DNA of 64,000 bases from the NCBI RefSeq assembly GCF_000002425.4, contig NC_037254.1, positions 4,991,084-5,055,083 of the forward strand, read 5' to 3'. The translations under genes were made by a program, and so were the position numbers. The DNA is from Physcomitrium patens. Taxonomy: Eukaryota > Streptophyta > Bryopsida > Funariales > Funariaceae. Within the stretch, counting starts at the first letter, position 1. Each line of letters begins with the position of its first letter. The notes beneath the pieces are model-generated. The model saw only the letters and a list, made by a program, of their open reading frames with translations, did not search any database and was not told the DNA's origin. This document shows, in pieces, positions 47,069 through 58,130 of this stretch.

Positions 47069-50000
47069 CGAGATTATGGAGGTACAAAAGAAGAGGTACT
47101 CTCATGAGATGAAGGTGCCTTTGATGCGAGTTTTATTGGTATATCGGAGAATGAAAATATAATGTATAAGAAAGTTGATGATTTTAAAAGAAAAGAAAGA
47201 AAAAGATTATATGATATTGAAAGACAATTATGCAAGTTAGGTACATTGGCAGATGATGAGAGGATTTTAGGTATTTATGAAAAAAATGAACTGGAAGATT
47301 CATTGGAATTGATTACATCTATTGGGTTAGGGGATAATGATAAGATTGTTGAGATTCATTCAAGAGAGGTTTATACTATGCTTGAATCTTTTCAAGCACC
47401 AGAAGTCACTGTAGAGACGAGATATAAAATGGCAGATAAGAAGGTAAAGCCTGTTGCCGGACCATTACTGGAAGATTCTAAAGAACAAATGGGAGAAGCA
47501 TCAAAAGAAGCAAGTTTAAGAGATCCAATGAGTATTGGACATCAGTTTACTGAAGAGACTTTTGAAGAATTGAAGATTGGTTTTGATGGTTCTTTATTAT
47601 CGAAGGAAATTACTTGCTTCAAAAAAATGTTGGCTAAACAAGGTAGATCGTTTGCCTTCGAATCTCATGAAATTGGGTGTGTGGATCCAAATATTATAAT
47701 ACCTATGGTTATCTTCACTGTACCACATGTACCTTAGAATCTAAGACCGATTCCAGTACCGAGGGCACATTTACCTAAATTGGTTGAACTATTAAAAGAA
47801 AAGATAAAGATGAAAATATTAAAACCTTCATTTGCGCCGTATTCTAGTCAATGGTTTACGGTACCTAAGAAGAATGGATCACTACGGTTTATTGAAGATA
47901 TGCAACCGGTGAATGCTGTAACTGTCAAGAATGCAGGAATTGGACCTATTGTGGATGAATTTGCTTAGGCGTTTGCTGGAAGGGCGATCTATTCAATGGG
48001 TGACTTCTATTCAGGTTATGATCAATTTCAACTTGCCGAAGGAAGTAAAGATATGACAACAATGAGGACACCGCTTGGATTGGTTAGAATGTGCACTCTT
48101 CCTCAAGGCGCGATCAACTCAGTTGCGCATATGATGAACGGGATGAATAAGGTGTTGAGAGATTTTATTCCAGGAAAGACTATGCCTTTTCTGGATGATG
48201 TTCCTATAAAAGGGTGCAAAGAAGGAGACAAGGATGAAACTTTAGATACGAGGGAGTGTCGCAAATATGTTGTTGATCATATACAAGATTGTGAAAAGAT
48301 TTTAACTCGGCTTGGAGAAGTTCATCTTACATTATCGGATATGAAGTCCGTATTTGGAGTACGAGAGGTTGTAATTGTTGGACATTTATGCGGATCTTAC
48401 GGAAAAAAACCAGATCCGACTAAAGTTGATGCAATCGGAAGGATGAAAGAGGATTGGGATTCTTTAACAGAGGTTCGCAGGTTTTTGGGTGCATGTATAT
48501 TTTATCGAATCTGGATCCCTCATTTTGCTCACATAGCAGATCCATTATATAAACTGTTACGCAAGGGTTACCGATTTAAATGAGAAGAAAGGCATATTCA
48601 GGCAATGCAAAGATTGAAGAAATTATTGATGTCACCTCCAATATTGAGGAAGGTTGATTATAAGTGCAATAGACCAGTGATTCTTACTGTGGACGCTAGT
48701 CCAATTCCCATTGGATGGGCTGTGGGTCAAGATGATTCAAATGGGAGTAGATTTGCAGTTCGATTTGGGGCTAAAGTTTTAAGTATTCGTGAGCGTGCAT
48801 ATTTGTTAGTCAAAAGAGAACTTTGGAGAGTCGTTTCGGCTATGAAAGCTGAAAAGGATTATTTGATTGGGATAGCAGTAGTAATTGAAACAGATTGCTT
48901 ACCATTGCTTGGAATGATTATTAACTGTTCAACGCCAGATATTGCAATGTTGAGATGGATTGCTTATATTAAGTCATTAAATCCAAAATTTAAGCATGTT
49001 ACTGGGAAGGACAATTTAGTAGCAGACATGCTATCTCGAGCAAGATACGAGAGGGAGGACGAAATGGTTGAAGACATTTATGACGTCAGATTGAAATTCT
49101 ATTCAATATCAAATCTCAACAGAGAAGACAAGCTATTTCTTCAAGAATCTTAAGAAGGAGAATTATTGGATATTGTTCATTACTTGAATACCATGACTAA
49201 GCAGGGAAATTGGTCTACAGAAAAATTCAAACAAATAAGAAAAAAAGCATATGGATTTTTACTTCGAGATGAATTCTTATGGAAGAGACCGAAGAAAGGA
49301 ATTGGGATGCCACAACGAATGATAGGCAAAAAGGAAGAAAAACTAAAATTATTAAAGGAGTTCCATGATAGTTTATGGGCAGGGCATAGAGGAATCTGGG
49401 CTACTTTTGCTAAACTCAACGAACGATATTGGTTGAAAAATGTGTATTGAGATGTGCTCTCATTTGTAGAGTCATGTGAAATCTGTCAATCGTATTCTAA
49501 TATCCGACATCGAGATGGTCTTCATCCTACGTATCCTCTGGCTATTCATTTTAAATGGGTTGTTGATTTGGTTATCATAGCGGTGGGTTATGGCAGATGA
49601 GATATTTGATTTTAGCTCGTGAAGATTTATCAAATCAAGTAGAAAAAAGAGCATTGAGGACAAAATCTACAAAGGCGATTTGTAGATTTTTGCTTCAAGA
49701 TGTCATTTGCCGCTACGGATGCGTAGGAAAAATCACTGCAGATCGTGGAGAATTAAATGCACAAGAAGCTCATAAGTTCTTTGAAAGATGTAGAGTTTAA
49801 CTATCACTGACTACTGCTTATAATCCAGAAGAGAATGCAAAAAGCGAACACGGTCACCCACCTATTGTGAAAGCATTAGTTAAAGCTTGTAATGAGAAAG
49901 TTAAAGAGTGGCCACGGCTTTTGTCATTTGCATTATGGGCTGATCGAACAACACATAGTTCGGTGACAGGATATATACCAGTAGAACTTATGACAGGTCA

Positions 50001-50541
50001 AAAATCAATTATGCCGATTGAAGAAAAGGTACTTACTTGGAGTATGCTACCATAGGAAGATGGATTGACAAGAGAAGAACTTCTGGCTATTAGGATTCGA
50101 CAATTGGAGCAAAGAACGGAAGATGTCCAGATAGCATTGGGAAGGTTAAAAAGAGCAAGGTTACAAAACAAGGCACGATTCGATAAGCAACATCGATTGA
50201 GACCAAAAGCAATCGAGGAAGGTGACTGGGTACTTGTTTATGATAATAGTCTAGATAATCAACATAGTACTTAACGGAAATTTTCAAAACGTTGGTTTGG
50301 ACCATATGTGGTAACAACTGTTCATGATAATGCGACTTACTCGTTACGGGAGTTAGATGGTATAAAATTAAAAATACCAATTGCAGGGAAGCGAGTAAAA
50401 ATATTTAAACGAAGACACGTAGAGATGAATATGGAAGATCTTAATGAAGGTATAGAAATTCAGTAGCAAGAAGATGAAAGTGATTTGGATAATGAAGGTG
50501 ACGAAGACGAACAAGACAAAGACGTAGAGGATATATTCTGA
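47069..50541 (+). pseudogene. pol: C1 pol: RT, RNase H, integrase with GPY and acidic tail
   Basis: RT includes WFTVPKKNGSLRF (about 47850) and catalytic MPFLDDVPIKG (about 48183), with FLDD in place of YXDD. RNase H follows (ILTVDASPIPIGWAVGQD, about 48680), then integrase with zinc-site CEICQSYS, VVDLV, ITADRGE and NPEENAKSEH (D-D-E) at about 49480-49850. A GPY module RWFGPYVV lies near 50295, and a strongly acidic C-terminal segment near 50475-50538. Stops: 47105, 47735, 47966, 48581, 49151, 49448, 49798, 50053, 50272 and one near 50464; a 1-bp indel near 49590 shifts frame. Confidence 0.85.
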
Positions 50542-50590
50542 ATCAAACAGTAATTGAGTAAATTGGTGCATACCCGAGGATGCACAAGTT

Positions 50591-50603
50591 CAGAGGGGGT
50601 GGA
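50591..50603 (+). other. Polypurine tract before C array LTR2
   Basis: CAGAGGGGGTGGA directly precedes the TGTCGTG start of LTR2. Confidence 0.8.
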
Positions 50604-51927
50604 TGTCGTGTTGTAATACGAGTATACCGTGAAAATATAAAGAAAAGGGACTTTTATTAATATTCAGTAACCTCGAATATTGGAAGCAACGACCAACTCC
50701 AGTGCAAATACTGAGTGGTCAGGTTCAGTCACCCCGTTATAGTGAGCTGAGGCATACTGAAATGCTCCATTCGATTCCAATAACGGGAGTCAGCAAGAAG
50801 AGAAGGACCAATTCACACAACGGGTTCGAGGAGCCAATTGGATCCAATTTTGATAATCCAATCTGGGTCCTCTTATCCAATATGAGACCTGAATTGGCCG
50901 GTCAACCCAATGCAGTCTAATTACGAGAAATCCAAGTCTTACTACGGGTCTTAGCCAATCTGACGGGAGGACCAATTTGACCCAATTACGGGAACATCCA
51001 GGTTACTACGGGCATCGTTTCCAATATAGGACCTGAATTGGTCGGGCGACTCAATGTGGTCCGAATTACGGAGTTCGATTCTGTTTCAGGCTGTCCTGTT
51101 CTCTGTGCCGTTTCAGGGAACGTTGTTTTCGGTAAATGGATTTCTTAAAGGTAAAAACGGAGGAGAAAGCTTGACGGCGAGAGCCAATTTCGGATCCAAG
51201 CTTGAGGTGGGAGCCAATTTCGGATCTAAGACAGAAGATTGAAGAAATTCAGAGGATAAGGTTAGGAGGGAATCGGCAGAGGGGGAGGGGGGGGGGCGAG
51301 TTTTTTCAAGCTTTTGCAAGGTTACCAGTTCGGTTTTTTCATTAGGGGTTTTTTTGAAGATCAAGGAAATTAGAGAGACGGCTTCATGCTTCGGGTCGGG
51401 GGAAGGAAAGACATAGAATTTGGATTTTTCTTCTTCGTAGAGTTTTGGGAAGACTGAGGCAATCGCTGCTGAAGTCAGTGTTGTAATGGTGAATCGGGAT
51501 TTTTAAATGAAGTGGGTTTGAATACTCTTGACTGTTTTATGAAATCGAGTTACGTCTGTCATTGAAGGATTAAAGGGGTGTCTATAGGATCGAATATGCG
51601 GAGTGAATGAAATTTATTGGGTTAATCTAACAAGACAGTCAGTGGATACAAGATCGTAAGTACAAAGGAGTATTGAAGAATAACAGTTTGGGTTGTTCGA
51701 AGTTCTCTATAACGTCTAGAGACCTATCGGCTGGGGCAAAAAAAAAAAAAAAAGACTTCGACAAGCAGTTGAAGAGCAACCGTATAGATTTACGGTACAT
51801 TGTTGCAGTCGTTTATATTCCAGCAGTCAAAAACTGATAGACTGCTTGACTATCGGTGAATCTCCATACTACCTTCTACAGCCAGACGCCCGACGCGTTC
51901 TCAAGCAAGAAAGCACGTAATACGACA
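50604..51927 (+). repeat. C array LTR2 (1324 bp), shared between C1 and C2
   Basis: Differs from LTR1: fewer clear CCAAT repeat units (about 50877, 50953 degenerate, 51031), a unique G-rich segment at about 51280-51300, and an A17-like tract near 51739. The primer site repeats at 51932. Confidence 0.85.
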
Positions 51928-51998
51928 TAAGTGGTGAACCCGACGTGAAAGCTTGAGGTGGAAGGTATTGGATTTTGGTTAATTTTTTCTTTATTTTT

Positions 51999-54371
51999 AT
52001 GGAAAACGAATATAAAAATTTTGAAGGATTTTTGGGAGAAGTTTCTGGTGGGGAGTCTTCTAAAGGACAAGGTATGCACATGGATCCGTCTATTACTAGT
52101 TTGTTTCAAGCCTTCTCATTGTCAATGCTGCAACAACAAAGCAATGATCGAAAGGAAGCTTTGGCAACCAAAGCATTGCAAGCAGTGGTCAATAAAATTG
52201 ATCAATTTGATGGGAGGAATATTTCAAGGTATTTAAGATGTTATGTTCGTGAAATGGAATTAAATCGGGTTTCTGAGAAGAAAATGGTTGCACTATTTGA
52301 ACTTGCCACGATACCGGAGATAAGAGACCACATTACATCGATTACGGATTGTTGTGGGAATTCATGGGAAGATTTCTCACATGCATTGAAAGACGAATAT
52401 TTCTTGAAAGATGCCGATCGCGTTACTAAAAAGCTGTTTCTGGGATGGATTGAACGGCCCAATAAGAATTTGCAAGCAACAGAGCTACTAAGGGAATTTG
52501 AGAGGCAGTACTCTCAATTATCGAAGGTAGAAAAATTGACATTGGAGCCGAACAAAGTTGATCTATTTCTTCAAGCTGCTGATGGAGAATTGCAAGAGAA
52601 ATTAGAACCCCTTCTTGAAGACAAAGAAGAAGATGAAGGATTGACAATGAAGTGGAAGAACGTTGAAGATGCGATGGGGTTGCTTACAAAAAAAGAAAGG
52701 AGGAAGGATAGGAGCAATATTCCAAAAACAGTACAAGCACCCAAAGCTCCAGTACGTACAACACCACCAATAATGCCTACAGTTCAACCTTCGACATCCT
52801 TGTCAAAGAAAGCAGATGTGGGTATGGAAGAAATTATACGAGGAATGCGAGATCTTCAAATCAAATTGGCAAGACTTGAAGAGAATACTTCTATAAATAA
52901 TTCGAAGAATGTTTCAAAACAAGGATATGTACAAAGATGCATTTGGTGTGATGATGCTTCACACACTAGAAAAGATTGCAATGAATTTAATAATATGATA
53001 CGGCAGGGAATTATTTGCTAGAAAGATGAGAAGATAGCATTGAAAGATAGAGAGGATCTTCTTTAAACCAATTTTGGCAAGGGAGGAATGAGAGCATTGG
53101 TTCAAGATTACCTAAAAGAGCATGAAACAGGAGCACGAGAAAGTGCAAGTTATGGTGCTAGAGTAGATGATGAAATTGGTCGAAGTACGGAAACTAGTGA
53201 GTTTTGGGCTTCTGCCGTTTCTACAATGCAAGAAGGGAAATTACCTCGAGAAGCGCTATTGAGAACTGCAGCTACAATACGAGGAAGAACAGGTTGGGAG
53301 GATCCTGTTGAGTCTCTTTCAGTTCATGCATATATTGCTAAGAGCCAACATGAAGCTTTGATGGAAGAAAAGAGACGAGAAAATTTTGATGATACTAGAG
53401 AAGGAAATTCTTTTAAGATATAAACTCGAGGAGACAAGGCTCAGGAGGCAGCTTCACAAGAATTTCCTGTAAACGATACCTCAGCATCATTGGGAGAAAA
53501 AACAACGGAGACAAAAGATAAGGACAAATCAATTGCTTATAAGCTGCTTTCTGACATTGAAACGGCAACAAATTTGAAAGGGGTGTTGGAAGAACGTATA
53601 TTAAACGCTAAGGTGGAATTCACATTGAAAGAAGTCTTGGGAATTGCAAAGAAGGAGTTTCATGATGTTATCATTGACAACATTAAGCAAAAGAGGTAAT
53701 TAATGAGCGAAACTGGAATGAGTCATGGTATTGATGCAAGAATATGTAGAGTTGAAGAAGAGGTTGATATTGGTTACAAGCAAACAACAAATGAAAAGAA
53801 TGGATATAATCAGCGAGTACATTTCGAAGATTCTAGTGACAAGGAAATGGAAACTTTGAACCATTATACTCAAAAGCATTGGACAAAGGCAACTACTGAG
53901 GTATTGGTGAAGGTAGGAGATATAGAATAACCAATAGTTACCTTGGTGGACCATGGTTCTGAAATAAATCTCATGTCTAAAGATCTTTATAAGAAGCAAA
54001 AATGGCCAATTGATATGGAACATGGATGGGCAATACGAGCAGCTAATAACATACGAGGCGAATTATATGGAGCTTGTCCAGATGTCCAAATTCGGATTGG
54101 GGATGTTGCGACGGAGCAACATTTCTTCGTTCAAGATACAACGTCTTATCCGTTGATTTTAGGACAACCTTATATCACGGCAATACGGATGGAAACAAAG
54201 GTACTTGACGATGGTTCTGCTTATGCAAGGATATGGAGCGAAGATGGGAGGAAAGCTGTACAATTTCTAACAGTACCTCCTAACCATGAACGGAATCGAG
54301 ATAGGTTGAGGGAGAAACCATTGCCAAAGATTGTTGAAGGATTTAAGGATTTTGGGGAGGTACCACTGTAA
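51999..54371 (+). pseudogene. gag: C2 gag-protease frame
   Basis: Counterpart of C1 at +7305. From about 52378 to 53450 it is identical to C1 as far as I can see, then diverged, then nearly identical again at about 54036-54362. It shares stops at 53019, 53064, 53421 and 53928 with C1, and has its own TAA at 53697 where C1 has CAA. The protease has VDHGSEINLMS. Confidence 0.85.
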
Positions 54372-54373
54372 AG

Positions 54374-56798
54374 CAAGATTATGGAGGTACAAAAGAGGAG
54401 GTACTCTCGCGAGATGAAGGTGCCTTTGATGCGAGTTTTATTGGTATATTGGAGAATGGAAATATTATGTATAAGAAAGTTGATGATTTTAAAAGAAAAG
54501 AAAGAAAAAGATTATATGATATTGAAGGAAAATTACGCAAGTTAGGTACATTACCAGATGATGAGAGGATTATAGGTATTTATGAAGAAAATGAACTGGA
54601 AGATTCATTGGAATTGATTACATCTATTGGGTTAGGGGATAATGATAAGATTGTTGCGATTCATTCGAGAGAGGTTTATACCATGCTTGAATCTTTTCAA
54701 GCACCAGAAGTCACTGTAGAAACGAGATATAAAATGGCAGATAAGAAGGTAAAGCCTGTTGCTAGACCATTACCCGAGGATTCTAAAGAACAAATAGGAG
54801 AAGCATCAAAAGAAGCAAGTTTAAGAGATCCAATGAGTATTGGACATCAATTTACTGAAGAGACTTTTGAAGAATTGAAGATTGGTTCTGATGGTTCTTT
54901 ATTGCCGGAGGAAATTACTTGCTTCAAAAAGATGTTGGCTAAACAAGGTAGATCGTTTGCCTTCGAATCTCATGAAATTGGGTGTGTGGATCCAAATATT
55001 ATAACACCTATGGTTATCTTCACTACACCGCATGTACCTTGGAATCTAAGACCGATTCCAGTACCGAGGGCACATTTACCTAAATTGGTGGAACTATTGA
55101 AAGAAAAGATAAAGATGAAAATATTGGAACCTTCATTTGTGCCGTATTTTAGTCGATGGTTTACGGTACCTAAGAAGAATGGGTCACTGCGGTTTATTCA
55201 AGATATGCAACCGGTGAATGCTGTAACTATCAAGAATGCACGAATTGGACCTATTGTGGATGAATTTGCTTAGGCGTTTGCTGGAAGGGCGATCTATTCA
55301 ATGGGTGATTTGTATTCAGGTTATGATCAATTTCAACTTGCCGAAGGAAGTAGAGATATGACAACAATGAGAACACCGCTTGGATTGGTTAGAATGTGCA
55401 CTCTTCCTCAAGGCGCGACCAACTCAGTTGCGCATATGATGAATGGGATGAATAAGGTATTGAGAGATTTTATTCCGGAAAAGACTATGCCTTTTCTGGA
55501 TGATGTTCCAATAAAAGGGTGCAAAGAAGGAGACAAGGATGAAACTTTAGATACGAGGGAGTGTCGCAGATATGTTGTTGATCATATACAAGATTGTGAA
55601 AAGATTTTAACTCGGCTTGGAGAAGTTCATCTTACATTATCGGGTATGAAGTCCGTATTTGGAGTGCGAGAGGTTGTAATTGTTGGACATTTATGCGGAT
55701 CTTACGGAAAAAAACCAGATCCGACTAAAGTTGATGCAATCGGAAGGATGAAAGAGGATTGGGATTCTTTAACAAAGGTTCGCAGGTTTTTGGGTGCATG
55801 TGTATTTTATCGAATCTGGATCCCTCATTTTGCTCACATAGCAGATCCATTATATAAACTGTTACGCAAGGATTACCGATTTGAATGGAAAAAAAGGCAT
55901 ATTTAGGCAATGCAAAGATTGAAGAAATTATTGATGTCACCTCCAATATTGAGGAAGGTTGATTATAAGTGCAATAGACCAGTGATTCTTACTGTAGACA
56001 CTAGTCCAATTGCCGTTGGATGGGCGGTGGATCAAGATGATTCGAATGGGAGTAGATTTGTAGTTCGATTTGGAGCTAAAGTTTTAAGTATTTGTCAATG
56101 TGCATATTCGCAAGTCAAAAGAGAACTTTGGGGAGTCGTTTCGGCTATGAAAGCTGAAAAAGACTATTTGATTGGGGCAGTAGTAGTAATTGAAATAGAT
56201 TGCTTGCCATTGCTTGGAATGATTATTAACTGTTCAACGCCAGATATTGCAATGTTGAGATGGATTGCTTATATTAAGTCACTCAATCCAGAATTTAAGC
56301 ATATCACTGGAAAGGACAATTTAGTAGCAGATATGCTATCTCGAGCAAGATACGAGAGGGAGGACGAAATGGTTGAAGACATTTATGACGTCAGATTGAA
56401 ATTCTATTCTATATCAAATCTCAATAGAGAAGACAAGCTATTTCTTCAAGAATCTTATGAAGGAGAATTATTGGATATTGGTCATTATTTGAATACCTTG
56501 TCTAAGCAGGGGAATTGGTCTACAGAAAAATTCAAACAAATAAGAAAAAAAGCATATGAATTTTTACTTCGAGATGGATTCTTATGGAAGAGACCGAAGA
56601 AAGGAATTGGGATGCCACAACGAGTGATAGGCAAAAGGGAAGAAAAACTAAAATTATTAAAGGAGTTCCATGATAGTTTATGGGCAGGGCATAGAGGAAT
56701 CTGGGCTACTTTTGCTAAACTCAAGGAACGATATTGGTGGAAAAATATGTATCGAGATGTGCTCTCATTTATAGAGTCATGTGAAATCTGTCAATCGT

Positions 56799-56805
<7 letters not shown>
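54374..56805 (+). pseudogene. pol: C2 pol, truncated inside integrase
   Basis: Better preserved than C1: RT and RNase H carry stops only at 55271 (shared with C1) and 55904 (CAG to TAG; sense in C1). RT MPFLDDVPIKG lies near 55488. Integrase runs to the zinc-site CEICQSYS at about 56785-56805 and then enters an A-rich tract, so the D-D-E core, the C-terminus and the start of the 3' LTR are missing. Confidence 0.85.
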
Positions 56806-56829
<24 letters not shown>

Positions 56830-56907
56830 CAAACAAAAAAAAAAAAAAACAAAAAAAAAAAAACAAAAAAAAAAAACAAAAAAAAACAAAAAAAAAAAAA
56901 AAAAAAA
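56806..56907 (+). repeat. A-rich (A)nC tract at a deletion junction
   Basis: About 100 bp of A runs broken by single Cs. It joins C2 integrase directly to the part of the C LTR that follows the A tract in LTR2 (about 51755). The deletion therefore ended in an A-tract, which then expanded or was misassembled. Confidence 0.8.
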
Positions 56908-57080
56908 GACTTCGACAAGCAGTTGAAGAGCATCCGTATAGATTTACGGTACATTGTTGCAGTCATTTATATTCCAGTAGTCAAAAATTGATAGACTGCT
57001 TGACTATCGGTGAATCTCCATACTACCTTCTACAGCCAGACGCCCGACGCGTTCTCGAGTAGGAAAGCACGTAATACGAA
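56908..57080 (+). repeat. LTR2-like 3' LTR tail of C2
   Basis: Matches 51756-51925 of LTR2 more closely than LTR1 or LTR3 (for example CAGTTGAAGAGCA against CAGTCGAAGGGCA), ending GTAATACGA. Confidence 0.75.
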
Positions 57081-58130
57081 ACCGTTCGATTCCAATAACG
57101 AGAGTCAGCAGGAAGGGAAAGGACCAATTAATGCGACGGGTGAGCCTGGTTCGAAGAGCCAATTGGATCCAATTTCGAAAATCCAATCCGGGTCCTCTTA
57201 TCCAATAAGAGACCTGAATTGGTCGGGCGACCCAATGCAGTCTAATTACGGAAAAATCCAAGTCTTACTTCGGGCATCTTACCTAATATGAGACCTGCAT
57301 TGGTCGGGCAACCCAATGCAGTCTGATTACGGGAACATCCAGGTTACTACGGGTCCTCTTACCCAATATGAGACCTGAATTGGTCGGACGACTCAATGTG
57401 GACCCGAGTACAGGGTTTCGATTCTGTTTCAGGCTGTCCTATTCTCTGTGCCGTTTTGAAAGCTCTGATGGTGGGAGCCAATTTTGGATCTAAGCTCTGA
57501 CGATGGGAGCCAATTCCGGATCTAAGACAGAAGATTGAAGAAATTCAGAGGATAAGGTTAGGGAAAGAATGAGATCGAGGGGATTGGAGAGGAGCTTCAT
57601 GCTTCGGGTCGGGGAAGAAAAGATGGAGAATTGGATTTTTCTTCTTCATAGAGTTTTGGGAAGACTGAGGCAATCATTGCTGAAGTCAGTGTTGTAATGG
57701 TGAATCGGGATTTTTTTTAATGAAGTGGGTTTGACTATTCTTGACTGTTTTGTGAAATCGAGTTACGTCTGTGATTGAAGAATTAAAAGGATATCTATAG
57801 GATTGAGTATGCAAAGTGAATGAAATTTATTGGGTTAATCTAACAAGACAGTCAGTGGATACAAGATCATAAGTACAAAGCGGTATCGGAGATTAACAGA
57901 TTGGATTGTTCGGGGTTCTCTGTAACGTCTAGAGACCTACCGGCTGAGGCAAAAAGGACTTTGACAAGCAGTCGAAGGGCATCCGTATAGATTTACAATG
58001 TATTCTTGCAGTCGTTTATATTCCAGCAGTCAAAAACTGATAGACTGCTTGATTATTGGCGAATCTCCATACTACCTTCTACATCCAGACGCCCGGCGCA
58101 TTCTCGAGCAGGAAAGCACATAATACGACA
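57081..58130 (+). repeat. 5'-truncated C LTR3
   Basis: Lacks about the first 165 bp of the LTR (it begins at the point equal to about 50769 in LTR2). It has three CCAAT repeat units (about 57201, 57281 and 57363), resembles LTR1 more than LTR2, and ends TAATACGACA before the CCGC target duplication. Confidence 0.8.

Larger units (their letters stand above)
43338..58130 (+). mobile_element. Tandem C array: LTR-internal-LTR-internal-partial LTRs
   Basis: Two copies (C1 and C2) of a Ty3/gypsy element unrelated to A-E in gag and pol, without a chromodomain. They are joined head to tail and inserted as a unit in element B, with CCGC (possibly CCGCT) on both sides. Internal regions are colinear at a constant offset of 7305 bp from about 44694 to 49440. 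LTRs run from TGTCGTG to ACGACA. Confidence 0.88.

Noticed and set aside
56781-57062. Lys-rich protein ending
   Set aside because: Translation of an A-rich tract at a deletion junction, not a protein domain.
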